Positions 7,328-15,694 of a stretch of DNA of 35,529 nucleotides are shown here, one piece after another. The notes beneath the pieces are model-generated. The model ran no database searches, was not told the origin of the DNA, and saw nothing but the letters and a program-made list of their open reading frames with translations. The number at the start of each line of letters is the position of its first letter. Position 1 is the stretch's first letter. The DNA comes from Clostridium aestuarii. Its GTDB lineage: Bacteria > Bacillota > Clostridia > Clostridiales > Clostridiaceae. The position numbers and the translations under genes are program-made. The stretch lies in assembly GCF_026735135.1 (NCBI RefSeq), contig NZ_JAPQER010000011.1:1-35529 (forward strand), in the 5' to 3' direction.

Positions 7328-8403
7328 TACTCAATTATATTTAATTCTTTTGGATATTTATTTAAAATTTCACATCCATCCTTTGTTACTAACACTAAAT
7401 CTTCAATTCTAACTCCTACTTTATCAGAAATATAAATTCCTGGTTCTATTGAAAATATCATTCCTTCTTGAACAATCATTTCATTTGATGCTCCTACATC
7501 TGGAAATTCATGAACATCAATTCCAACATTATGACCCGTTCTATGAGTGAAATATTTTCCATATCCATGCTTTTCTATAACTTCTCTAGATGCTTTATCT
7601 ATATCTGAAAATCTAACTCCTGGCTTTACAGCTTCAATTCCTTTCAAATTAGCTTGTAAAACTATATTATAGATTTTTTTATATTCCTCTTCTGGTTCTT
7701 TATAAAATACGGTTCTAGTCATGTCTGAACAATAATTATTCGTCCTACCACCAATATCTAAAATTACACTGTCACCTTTTTTTGCCATGCTTTCATCAGA
7801 ACTATGGTGTGGTTCAGCAGCATTTGCTCCATAAGCTATTAATGGATAAAATGAAAAACTACTTGTACCATATTTCTCATATACATCACCTAACATTTTG
7901 CAAGCTTTCTTTTCAGAATAGTCTTTTGAAAGCATCTTAATTAAATCTCCCATAGCTTTGTCATTTATTCTAGACGCTTCTCTCATAAGTTCAATTTCCT
8001 CATCATCTTTTATCATTCTAACTTCATCAACTATAGGTCCTCCATTTACACAATTAATTCCCCCCATTTTCTCCATAAGACTTATCAAAAAGTGTGATGG
8101 CCATTCCTTATCTATTCCAATTACGTTATTTCTATTTACTACAGGTACCAATAATTTTATTGGATCTTGAGCATCATTATACACTTCTAAATCTACACCT
8201 AAATCTCTATTAATAGGGAAAAGTTCATTTATAAATAATTTTTTATCTCCTTCAACATTTATGTATAAAGCTAACATTCTTTCTCCTGGTTCTATCCATT
8301 CACCTGTAAGATAAAATATTGATGATGTAGATGTTATTATTATCTGTTGAAGATTATGTTTTTTCATATTGTTAATTATTCTTTCAATCCTTTGAGTTTT
8401 CAA
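7327..8403 (-). CDS. M24 family Xaa-Pro peptidase (aminopeptidase P / prolidase type)
   Basis: A 358-residue 'pita-bread' metallopeptidase. Residues 1-125 form the creatinase-like N-terminal domain (ITSTSSIFYLTGEW). The catalytic domain shows all dinuclear metal ligands in context: VILDIGGRTNNYCSDMTRTVF (two Asp), HRTGHNVGIDVHE (His), FSIEPGIY (Glu) and VRIEDLVLVT (Glu). It removes or cleaves N-terminal X-Pro peptides in the cytosol. Length is typical. The start is TTG with GGAGGAG eight bases upstream. It is alone in its transcription unit, in the middle of a cluster of tiny genes. Confidence 0.92.
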   Translation of the reverse strand: MKTQRIERIINNMKKHNLQQIIITSTSSIFYLTGEWIEPGERMLALYINVEGDKKLFINELFPINRDLGVDLEVYNDAQDPIKLLVPVVNRNNVIGIDKEWPSHFLISLMEKMGGINCVNGGPIVDEVRMIKDDEEIELMREASRINDKAMGDLIKMLSKDYSEKKACKMLGDVYEKYGTSSFSFYPLIAYGANAAEPHHSSDESMAKKGDSVILDIGGRTNNYCSDMTRTVFYKEPEEEYKKIYNIVLQANLKGIEAVKPGVRFSDIDKASREVIEKHGYGKYFTHRTGHNVGIDVHEFPDVGASNEMIVQEGMIFSIEPGIYISDKVGVRIEDLVLVTKDGCEILNKYPKELNIIE

Positions 8404-8610
8404 GTATAACTCCTCCTTATAACCTATATTATAAAATTTAATTACATTTTAAAATTATGTTTTGACAATAACTCAAAGTTTATCATAAATTTCATAATTA
8501 AATCAAACTTGAAATTTTCTATTTTAGCTAAAAATAACTTACAATAAGTCATATACTGATAGAAATGCGTTACACTACTCAAAGAACTTCTAAATTCTAT
8601 AATTTATTAT

Positions 8611-8646
8611 AAAATTGAAAAGAACTTAAGCTAAACACTTAAGCTC
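8611..8646 (-). terminator. Terminator of the 45-residue peptide gene
   Basis: Minus-strand stem GAGCTTAAG / CTTAAGTTC (one G-U pair, 7-base loop) then TTTTCAATTTT, nine bases beyond the stop at 8655. Confidence 0.75.
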
Positions 8647-8654
8647 TTTCTAAA

Positions 8655-8792
8655 CTATTCTATTGGTTCTCCTTCGAAGTTTGTATATCTAGGAGGTGTT
8701 TTTTTATTTTCTTTGTGATCATCTTGTGGTTTGTGACCATCATGTTTTTTACCTTTTTTATGCATTTGCCCTTTATATGTGTATCTCGGCAT
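8655..8792 (-). CDS. Small Lys/His-rich peptide (45 residues)
   Basis: A 45-residue frame starting MPRYTYKGQMHKKGKKHDGH, with a repeated aromatic-basic motif: PRYTYKG near the N-terminus and PPRYTNFEGEP near the C-terminus flank a Lys/His/Asp-rich middle. GGAGCAG lies upstream of ATG and a terminator follows the stop. The symmetric PRYT motifs suggest a real, selected protein. Family not recognized; location among spore-type genes suggests sporulation expression. Confidence 0.65.
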   Translation of the reverse strand: MPRYTYKGQMHKKGKKHDGHKPQDDHKENKKTPPRYTNFEGEPIE

Positions 8793-8845
8793 TGTACTGC
8801 TCCTTTCAAAGGTATCAAAGTTTTTTCAAGAGATTATTATAAAAT

Positions 8846-9031
8846 TTATTCATATTTTGATAGTAAATGTTGTAGTTTTTCAGCCTGTAATCCAGATTCT
8901 TTTGCAAAATTTTTAAATGTTGTATTCACTTCTTGATCATTAATTTGTTTTGCATATTCTTCATAATCTCTAACATTCTCTTGTTCATCTAATATTTTTT
9001 GTACTAGCATGTCTCTAATGTTTAATTGCAT
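8846..9031 (-). CDS. Small helical protein (61 residues), function unknown
   Basis: The start at 9031 is chosen because GAGAGGAG precedes it; the longer frame from 9082 has no ribosome site. The 61 residues form two predicted amphipathic helices (about 3-29 and 33-59: IRDMLVQKILDEQENVRDYE and an AKESGLQAEKLQHLLSKYE end), like a half four-helix bundle; it could dimerize into a ferritin-like or coat-protein-like bundle. It sits 53 bases upstream of the Lys/His-rich peptide gene and is probably co-transcribed. Confidence 0.65.
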   Translation of the reverse strand: MQLNIRDMLVQKILDEQENVRDYEEYAKQINDQEVNTTFKNFAKESGLQAEKLQHLLSKYE

Positions 9032-9256
9032 AATACCACTCCTCTCACGTTTAATATTTCCTAAATAAAATATCTTATACAATGTGAGAATTTGTTTTTT
9101 ATTTTTCTCAAATACAAAATCGCCCTTATATCTATATAAAACATAATATGCAAATCACAATAATATATTTAATTGTAAATACCAAAATTCAAAATTAATC
9201 TTTGATTTAAAAAATGTTTATAAAACATATTATAATTTTATATAAAGGGTGATTTT

Positions 9257-10594
9257 ATGAAAAAAGTATTATTTATAGCATATTATTTTCCTCCGTTAGG
9301 ATGGTCTGGAGTACAGAGAAGTTTAAAATTTGTAAAATACCTAAGATGCTTTAACTGGGAACCTATAGTTGTTACTGTTAAAAATTCATCTTTTTGCATA
9401 AAAGATGATTCCCTTTTTAACGACATACCACCAGATTTAAAAGTAATCCGAATTGAAGAACTACCTTCAGCAAAATATACTAATGACCTCACGGAGCAAT
9501 TAAAAGAAAGTATGTCCCACGTTCTAAATATGTTGCCAGATAGCTATTATAATTTTTATGAAAATTCATTTAAAAACTCTTTTAAAACTATTAGGTCATT
9601 ATTGGCACTTCCTGATGATCAAACTCTATGGGGCTACAATGTATTAAAGAAGATAGAATCCGAAGTAAACTTTAATAATATTGATATGATTTACTCAACG
9701 TCTGGTCCATATTCTGCTCACTTTATAGGCTATAATTTAAAACAAAAACACAATATCCCTTGGGTTGCAGACTTCAGAGATGAATGGACCAATTATCCTG
9801 GTTCTAATATTGATAAAAATAACATTATATATAAAATTCAAGAAGAATTAGAAACTAGAATTCTAAATTTTTGTGATAAAGTTCTTACTATTTCTCCTAT
9901 ATGCAAAACAAATTATATAAATATTTTTAAACTAAACACTTCAAAAGTTCAGGTTATAACCAATGGATATGATGAAGAGGACTTTGTTAATATAAACATA
10001 TCTAAAAAAAATGATAAATTCACTATAGTCTATAACGGAAGTTTATATCCTCCAAGAAAACCTGATACATTTTTATGTGCAGTAAACAATCTTATTAATA
10101 AAAATCTAATTCCTAAAGATAAAATATCCATTAAATTTATAGGAACCTGTACTCCTGATATATATAATGATATATTCAAGAATGATATATACCATATAAC
10201 ACAATATCTTGCTTATTTATCTCATAAAGACAGTCTTCAACAAACAGCAAATGCAGATTTGCTTTTGCTAATCATAGGCTCTAATCCTAAAGTAAAATGT
10301 GTTTATACTGGAAAAGTATTCGAATATATCAGATTAAAAAAGCCTATACTCGCACTATCCCCTAGTGGAAGCGTAGTAGACGAACTTCTAAATAAAACCA
10401 ACTGTGGAAAGAACATAGACTTTAGCGATATACCTGGTATTGAGGGTTATATATATCAACAATACGTAAATTGGACTAAAAATATTTCTATAAATACAAA
10501 CGAAAATGAAATTAAACAGTTTGAAAGAAAGTCATTAACAAGTAATTTAAGTACAGTTTTTGATGAAATACTTTCTTCATATCCTCAAATTTAA
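9257..10594 (+). CDS. Glycosyltransferase, GT4-like (GT-B fold)
   Basis: A 445-residue GT-B enzyme. The N-terminal domain starts KKVLFIAYYFPPLGWSGVQR, the nucleotide-sugar transferase family 4 loop, and has WVADFRDEW at about 173. The C-terminal Rossmann domain has FTIVYNGSLYPPRKPD and an EX7E-like segment EYIRLKKPILAL with GS loop. It transfers a sugar from an activated donor; the acceptor is not visible. AAGGGTGA precedes ATG. It is convergent with the GT2 enzyme and one gene away from the collagen-like protein, so glycosylation of that protein is the simplest inference. Confidence 0.88.
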   Translation: MKKVLFIAYYFPPLGWSGVQRSLKFVKYLRCFNWEPIVVTVKNSSFCIKDDSLFNDIPPDLKVIRIEELPSAKYTNDLTEQLKESMSHVLNMLPDSYYNFYENSFKNSFKTIRSLLALPDDQTLWGYNVLKKIESEVNFNNIDMIYSTSGPYSAHFIGYNLKQKHNIPWVADFRDEWTNYPGSNIDKNNIIYKIQEELETRILNFCDKVLTISPICKTNYINIFKLNTSKVQVITNGYDEEDFVNINISKKNDKFTIVYNGSLYPPRKPDTFLCAVNNLINKNLIPKDKISIKFIGTCTPDIYNDIFKNDIYHITQYLAYLSHKDSLQQTANADLLLLIIGSNPKVKCVYTGKVFEYIRLKKPILALSPSGSVVDELLNKTNCGKNIDFSDIPGIEGYIYQQYVNWTKNISINTNENEIKQFERKSLTSNLSTVFDEILSSYPQI

Positions 10595-10600
10595 AATATT

Positions 10601-10637
10601 AAACACACTACAGTACACTCAATACTGTAGTGTGTTT
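10601..10637. terminator. Bidirectional terminator between two glycosyltransferases
   Basis: Perfect 15-base stem (10601-10615 with 10623-10637), 7-base loop, T run TTTTTT on the plus side; the converging minus gene ends at 10639. Confidence 0.9.
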
Positions 10638-10638
10638 T

Positions 10639-11712
10639 TTACTCATATCCTAAACTTTGAAAATATTTTTTGTTATTTAGTATATTCTTGTCATCTGGAT
10701 TATAACTTCTTGCTATTTCATTATGTTTATATGATAAATCTTTATCTCCTAATTTATGATAACAAACACATAACTGTATATGAGGAAGCCATGTCCATGA
10801 GGAATCATCTAAAAAGCCCCAACAGTTATCTGGTTTCTTTAATTTTGTTGCTAATTCATACCAAAACACCGCTTCATTAAGCTTGTTCTGTGATAAAAAA
10901 CAAAAGCCTAATTTACAGCAAAACTCCGCTCTTGGCATAGCATATTCAAATGATTTATAGCAATATTTTTTTGCCGCCTCTATATTTTTTGTAAAATAAT
11001 AACTGTCTGAAATTTTACCGCAAGCCGCTATTTTATCCTCTACCCATCCATCTTTTCTATTTAAAAATTTTATATAATATTCTATAGCTCTATCATGCTT
11101 TTTATGATCATACAATTCATTAGCATAATAATAAATATCTCTTGCACTTAATTCTTCTCCTTTTTTCAGCCTTGATTCATAAATCTTTAGATTACGATTT
11201 CCTGAAAATTTTTCTCTTTTATGAGTGATATGAATATCACTATCTATTATTTTACCATGTACACCTAAATATTCATGAACAGCCCCATACCATTTAAAGT
11301 TATTTACTCTCTTTACCAATCTATTTCTTCTAAAGCTTAATATTACATTACCATTTTTATCAAAAGCATAATTATATATCATATTTACAGAATCTATAGA
11401 AGTATCTAATGTTTCTTTTAATTCTTTAAGTTTTTGTCTGTCTTCCTCCAATAAGACATCATCTGCATCTAACCAAAGTATATATTCCTTTGCTGCTTTA
11501 CTAAATGCAAAATTTCTTGCTGCTGAAAAATCATCAATCCACTTAAAATCAAAAACTTTACTGTTAAACTTATATGCAGTTTTCTTTGTATTATCTGTAG
11601 AACCTGTATCTACAATTATAATTTCGTCAACTAAATCTCCCACAGATTTTAAGCATCTTTCTAAAATTTTTTCTTCATCTTTAACTATCATACATAAACT
11701 AATACTTATCAA
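10639..11712 (-). CDS. GT2 family glycosyltransferase with TPR-like C-terminus
   Basis: A 357-residue protein with an N-terminal GT-A domain: ISLCMIVKDEE, VDEIIIVDTGSTDNT, FSAARNFAFSKA and the metal-binding LWLDADD (DXD motif) at about 96. From about residue 185 on there are helical TPR-type repeats (ARDIYYYANELYDHKKHDRAIEYY and AVFWYELATKLK units). This architecture is common in clostridial and Bacillus enzymes next to collagen-like exosporium glycoproteins. The start is TTG with AAGGTGGG upstream; an internal ATG at residue 8 would remove a core strand. It lies directly downstream of the collagen-like gene, separated by that gene's promoter-proximal terminator-free side, on the same strand. 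Confidence 0.9.
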   Translation of the reverse strand: MISISLCMIVKDEEKILERCLKSVGDLVDEIIIVDTGSTDNTKKTAYKFNSKVFDFKWIDDFSAARNFAFSKAAKEYILWLDADDVLLEEDRQKLKELKETLDTSIDSVNMIYNYAFDKNGNVILSFRRNRLVKRVNNFKWYGAVHEYLGVHGKIIDSDIHITHKREKFSGNRNLKIYESRLKKGEELSARDIYYYANELYDHKKHDRAIEYYIKFLNRKDGWVEDKIAACGKISDSYYFTKNIEAAKKYCYKSFEYAMPRAEFCCKLGFCFLSQNKLNEAVFWYELATKLKKPDNCWGFLDDSSWTWLPHIQLCVCYHKLGDKDLSYKHNEIARSYNPDDKNILNNKKYFQSLGYE

Positions 11713-11757
11713 ACAAACCCACCTTTATCTAAATTGCTTAAAATTCAAGATAAAACT

Positions 11758-11789
11758 CCGAAGCCTTTAATATATTTTAAAGACTTCGG
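11758..11789 (-). terminator. Terminator of the collagen-like gene
   Basis: Thirteen-base stem CCGAAGTCTTTAA / TTAAAGGCTTCGG (one mismatch) followed by AGTTTTATCTT on the minus strand, 36 bases past the stop at 11826. Read-through into the GT2 gene is possible. Confidence 0.78.
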
Positions 11790-11825
11790 AAAAACTTAAT
11801 TAATAATTATACTTCTATATCACAA

Positions 11826-12830
11826 TTATGCTAATTTTTTGATAACTATTGATGCATTTACATTTGATGGAGTTACACTAGGTGAACCAGCACCTGTTAC
11901 TAAAGCTGTTTTATTAACTCCAGTTTGACCGCAACTAGAAAGTCTTAAAGTAAGAGTAGCAGGTAAATCACCTGCAGTTATTATAATAATAACATGTGCA
12001 GTGTTTGGTGAACTTGCATTTCCTTGACCATAAAGTGTTGGACATGGTGGTGCTGGTGGTGATATTGGTGGTACTTTAGCTCCATTAAGGTATAATTCAA
12101 ATTGGCTTGATCTTTGAGCATAAACATAAAATGTTATATCGTAAACTCCGGCTTCTGTTATCTCAATTTCTTCTGAATCAAGCGTATGATTAATTGGTGG
12201 TGACGTAAATGGACCATTAAATTCAAAATCAACTTCTGGATCAACACCGATCTCTACATCTTGTGCTTTTGTACTATAAAAATATCCATACCCGCCTATT
12301 GGACCAGTTGCTCCTGTTGGTCCTGTTGGTCCGGTTGGTCCGGTTGGTCCTGTTGGCCCTGTTGGCCCTGTTGGTCCTGTTGGTCCTGTTGGTCCTGTTG
12401 GTCCTGTTGGTCCTGTTGGTCCTGTTGGTCCGGTTGGTCCTGTTGGCCCTGTTGGTCCTGTTGGTCCGGTTGGTCCAGTTGGCCCTGTTGGCCCTGTTGG
12501 TCCTGTTGGTCCGGTTGGCCCTGTTGGCCCTGTTGGTCCTGTTGGTCCTGTTGGTCCTGTTGGTCCTATTGGTCCTCCTGATGGTCCCATTGGTCCTGAT
12601 GGTCCTGTTGGTCCTGTTGGCCCGGTTGGCCCTGTTGGTCCTGTTGGTCCTGTTGGTCCTGTTGGTCCTGTTGGCCCGGTTGGTCCTGTTGGTCCTTGTG
12701 GTCCGGTTGGTCCTGTTGGTCCTTGTGGTCCGGTTGGTCCTTGTGGTCCTGTTGGTCCTGTTGGTCCAATAGGAGCACATGGTGCAGTACATATAATTAA
12801 TGGCTTTTTCTTTTTAGTACAGTCACCCAT
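11826..12830 (-). CDS. BclA-like collagen-repeat spore-surface glycoprotein
   Basis: A 334-residue protein in three parts. Residues 1-21: short basic Cys-containing head ([18 protein letters not shown]). Residues 22-178: 52 Gly-X-Y triplets, almost all GPT, with three GPQ near the start and GPS-GPM-GPS in the middle; one extra Gly after the last GPS breaks the triplet frame once. Residues 179-334: a non-collagen C-terminal domain like the TNF/C1q-like jelly-roll of BclA ([36 protein letters not shown]). Collagen-like trimers of this type form hair-like fibres on exosporia and carry O-glycans on Thr. Glycosyltransferases flank it on both sides. No signal peptide, as expected for mother-cell coat proteins. 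Tract length may vary between strains. Confidence 0.9.
   Translation of the reverse strand: MGDCTKKKKPLIICTAPCAPIGPTGPTGPQGPTGPQGPTGPTGPQGPTGPTGPTGPTGPTGPTGPTGPTGPTGPTGPSGPMGPSGGPIGPTGPTGPTGPTGPTGPTGPTGPTGPTGPTGPTGPTGPTGPTGPTGPTGPTGPTGPTGPTGPTGPTGPTGPTGPTGPTGPTGPTGATGPIGGYGYFYSTKAQDVEIGVDPEVDFEFNGPFTSPPINHTLDSEEIEITEAGVYDITFYVYAQRSSQFELYLNGAKVPPISPPAPPCPTLYGQGNASSPNTAHVIIIITAGDLPATLTLRLSSCGQTGVNKTALVTGAGSPSVTPSNVNASIVIKKLA
12297..12767. repeat. Collagen-type tandem DNA repeat
   Basis: A 471-base tract of near-identical 9-base units (GGTCCTGTT and variants with GGCCCTGTT, GGTCCGGTT), coding Gly-Pro-Thr triplets. Synonymous variation is limited to the third positions, which suggests recent expansion and slippage-prone length variation. 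It yields long spurious open frames on both strands. Confidence 0.92.
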
Positions 12831-12937
12831 ACTTTCACACCCTTTTAGCTATTTTAATAAATGAAATTTTATTTTCATTTTATAATTTATTATATGATTG
12901 TACATTTAATTAGTTACATCATATGTACATGCTATAA

Positions 12938-13162
12938 GAAAAGTGTGAAACACTTTTCAGTTGACAGATGATAGAGGACAATTGACAGTGAAGGAAAGAA
13001 TTAAGCTGAGCTTAATTCTAAATCCGCAATTTCAACAAGTTGAAATGTACGCAGGCAACTAAGTTGCAATATAAATTTGTAGTTTTGCATTAGCAAAACA
13101 TCATTAACTGTCCACTGTCCTCTGTCAATTGTCAACTAAGAATGTTGCTTCGCAATATTCTT
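12938..13162. repeat. MITE-like element built of serial hairpins
   Basis: Two 32-base imperfect inverted repeats (12959-12990 and 13106-13137; 26 of 32 positions agree after reverse complementing; shared core AGAGGACA...GACAGT) enclose four short perfect hairpins: 12998-13018, 13029-13046, 13055-13067 and 13082-13099. Further hairpins sit just outside at 12938-12958 and 13138-13162. No open frame. The right part recurs at 17119-17208 (shared CAAAACATCATTA, GTCAACTA and an AAGAAT.TT...AATATTCTT hairpin), so it is a dispersed family. Mobility by a transposase in trans is inferred only. Confidence 0.75.
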
Positions 13163-13210
13163 ATACTGTGAATCAAATTTACTACAAATTTAAAGCTTTA
13201 TAATTTTCTA

Positions 13211-13262
13211 TAAAATAAAAAATACAGAGCAACATAGTATTTTAACTATTTTACTCTGTATT
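13211..13262 (-). terminator. Terminator, probably of the deoxynucleoside kinase gene
   Basis: Nine-base stem AATACAGAG / CTCTGTATT with an inner ATAGT/ACTAT stem; T-rich TTTTTATTTTA follows on the minus strand. It lies 105 bases beyond the kinase stop. Confidence 0.65.
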
Positions 13263-13298
13263 CTTATTATGTTTTATTTTTTCATATTGAATAAATCA

Positions 13299-13365
13299 TA
13301 TAATTGAGGACGTTACATAATTAAAAATTTTGCTATGTAACTTTGGAATTATGCAAATTTCTCAT
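13299..13365. repeat. Imperfect palindromic repeat
   Basis: Begins TATAATTGAGGA and ends TTATGCAAATTTCTCA, with inner hairpin TTACATA...TATGTAA. The same ends occur at 25214-25284, and the core at 2790. Directly abuts the kinase stop codon. Confidence 0.55.
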
Positions 13366-13366
13366 A

Positions 13367-14032
13367 TTAATTATTGCTTTCTATTTCCTTTAATTTATTA
13401 TTTATTAAATCAAATATGTATTTTCTATCTTCTGAATTCTTTTCAAAATCAATATTATCTACATTTATTTTTAATATTGGAGAAATAGAATACTGATTAA
13501 AATACTCATTATAATGAGTATTTAACCTTTCCCAATATTCTCTTTCTACTATTTTCTCATAGTCTCTTCCTCTTTTATTAATCTTTTTTATAGCAGCATC
13601 CACTGATGTTTCTAAGTAAATCATAAGCTTTGGTGGATGACAGTGTTCTATCATATTTTCAAACAAATCCGCATAAAGATTATATTCTTCTTTACTCATT
13701 TCACCATTTTCCATAAGCATCTTTGCAAAAATCAAGTCCCCATATATGCTTCTATCCAATATAGCATTATTCATTTTTGCTGCCTCTTTAATCATTCTAA
13801 ATCTATTATTTAGAAAAAATATTTGAAGAGAAAAGCTGTATCTCTCCCTATCATAATAAAATTTATCCAATATAGGATTATCTACAACAGGTTCTAAAAA
13901 AGGCTTGTATCCCATCTCATTAACTAACATATTCATAAGTGTTGTCTTCCCAACGCCTACAACTCCATCAACTACTATCACATTCCAGCATCCCTTTCTG
14001 TTAATTTTATCTAATATATCCTTGTAATTCAT
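13367..14032 (-). CDS. Deoxynucleoside kinase (dGK/dCK family)
   Basis: A 221-residue kinase that phosphorylates deoxynucleosides for salvage. Motifs: P-loop GVVGVGKTT at residues 23-31, the substrate-binding E47 in FLEPV, the DRS motif (93-95, ILDRSIYGD) and the LID arginines in RGRDYE (154-159). Length and order are typical for bacterial deoxyguanosine/deoxyadenosine kinases. Substrate preference cannot be told from sequence alone. Single gene unit with the ATG at 14032 after a CCTTAG-type weak AGGAG site. Followed by a terminator further downstream. Confidence 0.9.
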   Translation of the reverse strand: MNYKDILDKINRKGCWNVIVVDGVVGVGKTTLMNMLVNEMGYKPFLEPVVDNPILDKFYYDRERYSFSLQIFFLNNRFRMIKEAAKMNNAILDRSIYGDLIFAKMLMENGEMSKEEYNLYADLFENMIEHCHPPKLMIYLETSVDAAIKKINKRGRDYEKIVEREYWERLNTHYNEYFNQYSISPILKINVDNIDFEKNSEDRKYIFDLINNKLKEIESNN

Positions 14033-14130
14033 GACATTTCTCCTTAGTTCGTTCTCCTTGACTAAAAATTATTATATCATATAACACAGCTATTTCACTT
14101 GTTTTTATATTATTTTCTTTATAAAAACTA

Positions 14131-14177
14131 AAAAACATATAATGCTAGAAACATATTTTTCTGCATTATACGTTTTT
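14131..14177 (-). terminator. Terminator of the NhaC-type antiporter gene
   Basis: Fifteen-base stem AAAAACATATAATGC / GCATTATACGTTTTT (one mismatch), followed on the minus strand by TTTTTAGTTTTTAT, 28 bases past the stop at 14205. Confidence 0.75.
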
Positions 14178-14204
14178 TAACTTTTATACTATATTAAATG
14201 GAAC

Positions 14205-15506
14205 TTAATTTTTTGCTTTTTTAGATGAACGTCCAATAATTATTGCAACTATTGCAGAAATAAGCATTAAATAAGGATAGAAGTTATATTTCATAATTCC
14301 AAAAGGAGATATTGCAGCAAGTCCTGCTGCAGCTAATAATTGTCCACTATAAGGTATCATTCCCTGAAATGCACATGAGAAAGTATCCAATAAGCTTGCC
14401 GATCTCTTAGGTTCAATATCATATTCATCAGCTATATCCTTTGCTAAAGGTCCTGTCATTATAATCGCAATAGTATTGTTTGCCACACAAATATCAACCA
14501 CACTCACTAAGAAGGCTATACCAAATTCAGCTCCTTTTTTGTTTTTAATTCTTGAGCCAACAAAGTCTATCAAGAAATCAATTCCTCCATTTACTTTTAT
14601 AAGCTCAACCAATCCACCTATTAATATAGCAATCATAGCTAAGTCTTCCATTCCCATCATACCATTAGATGCTGATGCTAAAAATCCAAAGAAATCGAAA
14701 TCACCGTATGCCATACCAACTACACCTGCAAAAATACTTCCTCCTATTAAAACTGCCATGACATTTACTCCTGCTACAGCTGCAATTAATACTGAAAGAT
14801 ATGGAAGAACCTTTACAATTTGATATGGATGTTCAGTTCCTGCAACACTAGGTCCTCCAGATGTTATTATTGCTAAAAGTACTGCTGTAATTATTGCTGC
14901 TGGTAAAACTATTTTAAAGTTAGCTCTAAATTTATCCTTCATTTCGCAGCCTTGCGTTCTAGATGCTGCTATTGTTGTATCTGAAATCATTGATAAATTA
15001 TCACCAAACATAGCCCCACCTACAACAGCGCCTACACATATTCCCATAGGAATACCTGTTTGTTGTGAAATTCCTGCAGCTATTGGTGTTAGTGCAACTA
15101 TAGTACCCATTGATGTTCCTATAGAAATAGATATAAAACAACCAATAATAAATACTCCAGCCATTAAGATATTTTTAGGTAGAATAGTTAAACCTAAATT
15201 AACAGTTGATTCTACTGCTCCCATATCTCTTGCAACTCCTGCAAAAGCACCTGCTAGAATAAATATTATACACATTAATATAATATTAGGCTCTCCTCCA
15301 CCTTTGCAAAAGTTATCAACCTTTTCATCAATTTTAAATTTTTTGTTCATAGCAACTGCAGCGATACCAGCAATTATGAAAGCAAGGTTAACAGGCATTG
15401 CATAAAAGTCTTTCTTTATTAGACCTGAACCAATGAATAATAGTAAGAATAATAGCAGTGGAAGCAATGCTTTAGGGTTACCCTTATACTTTTTTTGATT
15501 TGACAT
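14205..15506 (-). CDS. NhaC-family Na+/H+ (or carboxylate) antiporter
   Basis: A 433-residue membrane protein with about 11-12 transmembrane segments, of the NhaC family (e.g. FISISIGTSMGTIVALTPIAAG and AMFGDNLSMISDTTIAA, the family's conserved 'GDnlSpisDTT' motif). Members exchange Na+ for H+ or, as in malate/lactate antiporters, organic acids. The neighbour upstream on the same strand is a SorC-type sugar/metabolite regulator, which makes a metabolite-responsive exchanger plausible. Start ATG 15506 with AGGAGG; a perfect 20-base palindrome lies directly upstream of the ribosome site. Confidence 0.88.
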   Translation of the reverse strand: MSNQKKYKGNPKALLPLLLFLLLFIGSGLIKKDFYAMPVNLAFIIAGIAAVAMNKKFKIDEKVDNFCKGGGEPNIILMCIIFILAGAFAGVARDMGAVESTVNLGLTILPKNILMAGVFIIGCFISISIGTSMGTIVALTPIAAGISQQTGIPMGICVGAVVGGAMFGDNLSMISDTTIAASRTQGCEMKDKFRANFKIVLPAAIITAVLLAIITSGGPSVAGTEHPYQIVKVLPYLSVLIAAVAGVNVMAVLIGGSIFAGVVGMAYGDFDFFGFLASASNGMMGMEDLAMIAILIGGLVELIKVNGGIDFLIDFVGSRIKNKKGAEFGIAFLVSVVDICVANNTIAIIMTGPLAKDIADEYDIEPKRSASLLDTFSCAFQGMIPYSGQLLAAAGLAAISPFGIMKYNFYPYLMLISAIVAIIIGRSSKKAKN

Positions 15507-15517
15507 TATACCTCCTT

Positions 15518-15537
15518 AAATCAGAATATTCTGATTT
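15518..15537. promoter_or_regulatory. Perfect palindrome upstream of the antiporter gene, operator candidate
   Basis: AAATCAGAATATTCTGATTT is a perfect 20-base palindrome three bases before the AGGAGG of the antiporter gene. Position is that of a repressor or roadblock site; the SorC-type regulator next door is the obvious candidate to bind it. It could also be an mRNA hairpin affecting stability. Confidence 0.55.
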
Positions 15538-15671
15538 TTATTTTTTTACTATCATTAATTAATATTACTTAAACTATAACTTTATGCAAAATAAATTTAA
15601 TTATTAAAAATTTATTCAATTTACTTTTAGTTGCTATAATTAATTTTATAGTTTTGTACAAATTTTCATAA

Positions 15672-15694
15672 AAAAAGCCCTACTAAGGCTTTTT
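15672..15694 (-). terminator. Terminator of the regulator gene
   Basis: Stem AAAAAGCC / GGCTTTTT, 7-base loop, followed by TTTTTTTATG on the minus strand; overlaps the regulator stop codon. Confidence 0.8.

Larger units (their letters stand above)
12831..13366. other. Gene-free stretch with repeat element and terminator
   Basis: No gene found in this 535-base gap. It holds the collagen-gene upstream region (about 12840-12935, very AT-rich), the multi-hairpin element (12938-13162), the terminator 13211-13262 and the palindrome 13299-13365. Confidence 0.7.

Noticed and set aside
12297..12767. CRISPR-like periodicity
   Set aside because: Units are contiguous 9-base coding repeats without spacers; no cas genes.
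12263..12792. Long open frames on both strands across the collagen repeat (Leu-rich, Trp/Cys-rich, Thr-Asn-Arg-rich)
   Set aside because: Frame shadows of the 9-base GPT repeat; no ribosome sites, low-complexity products.
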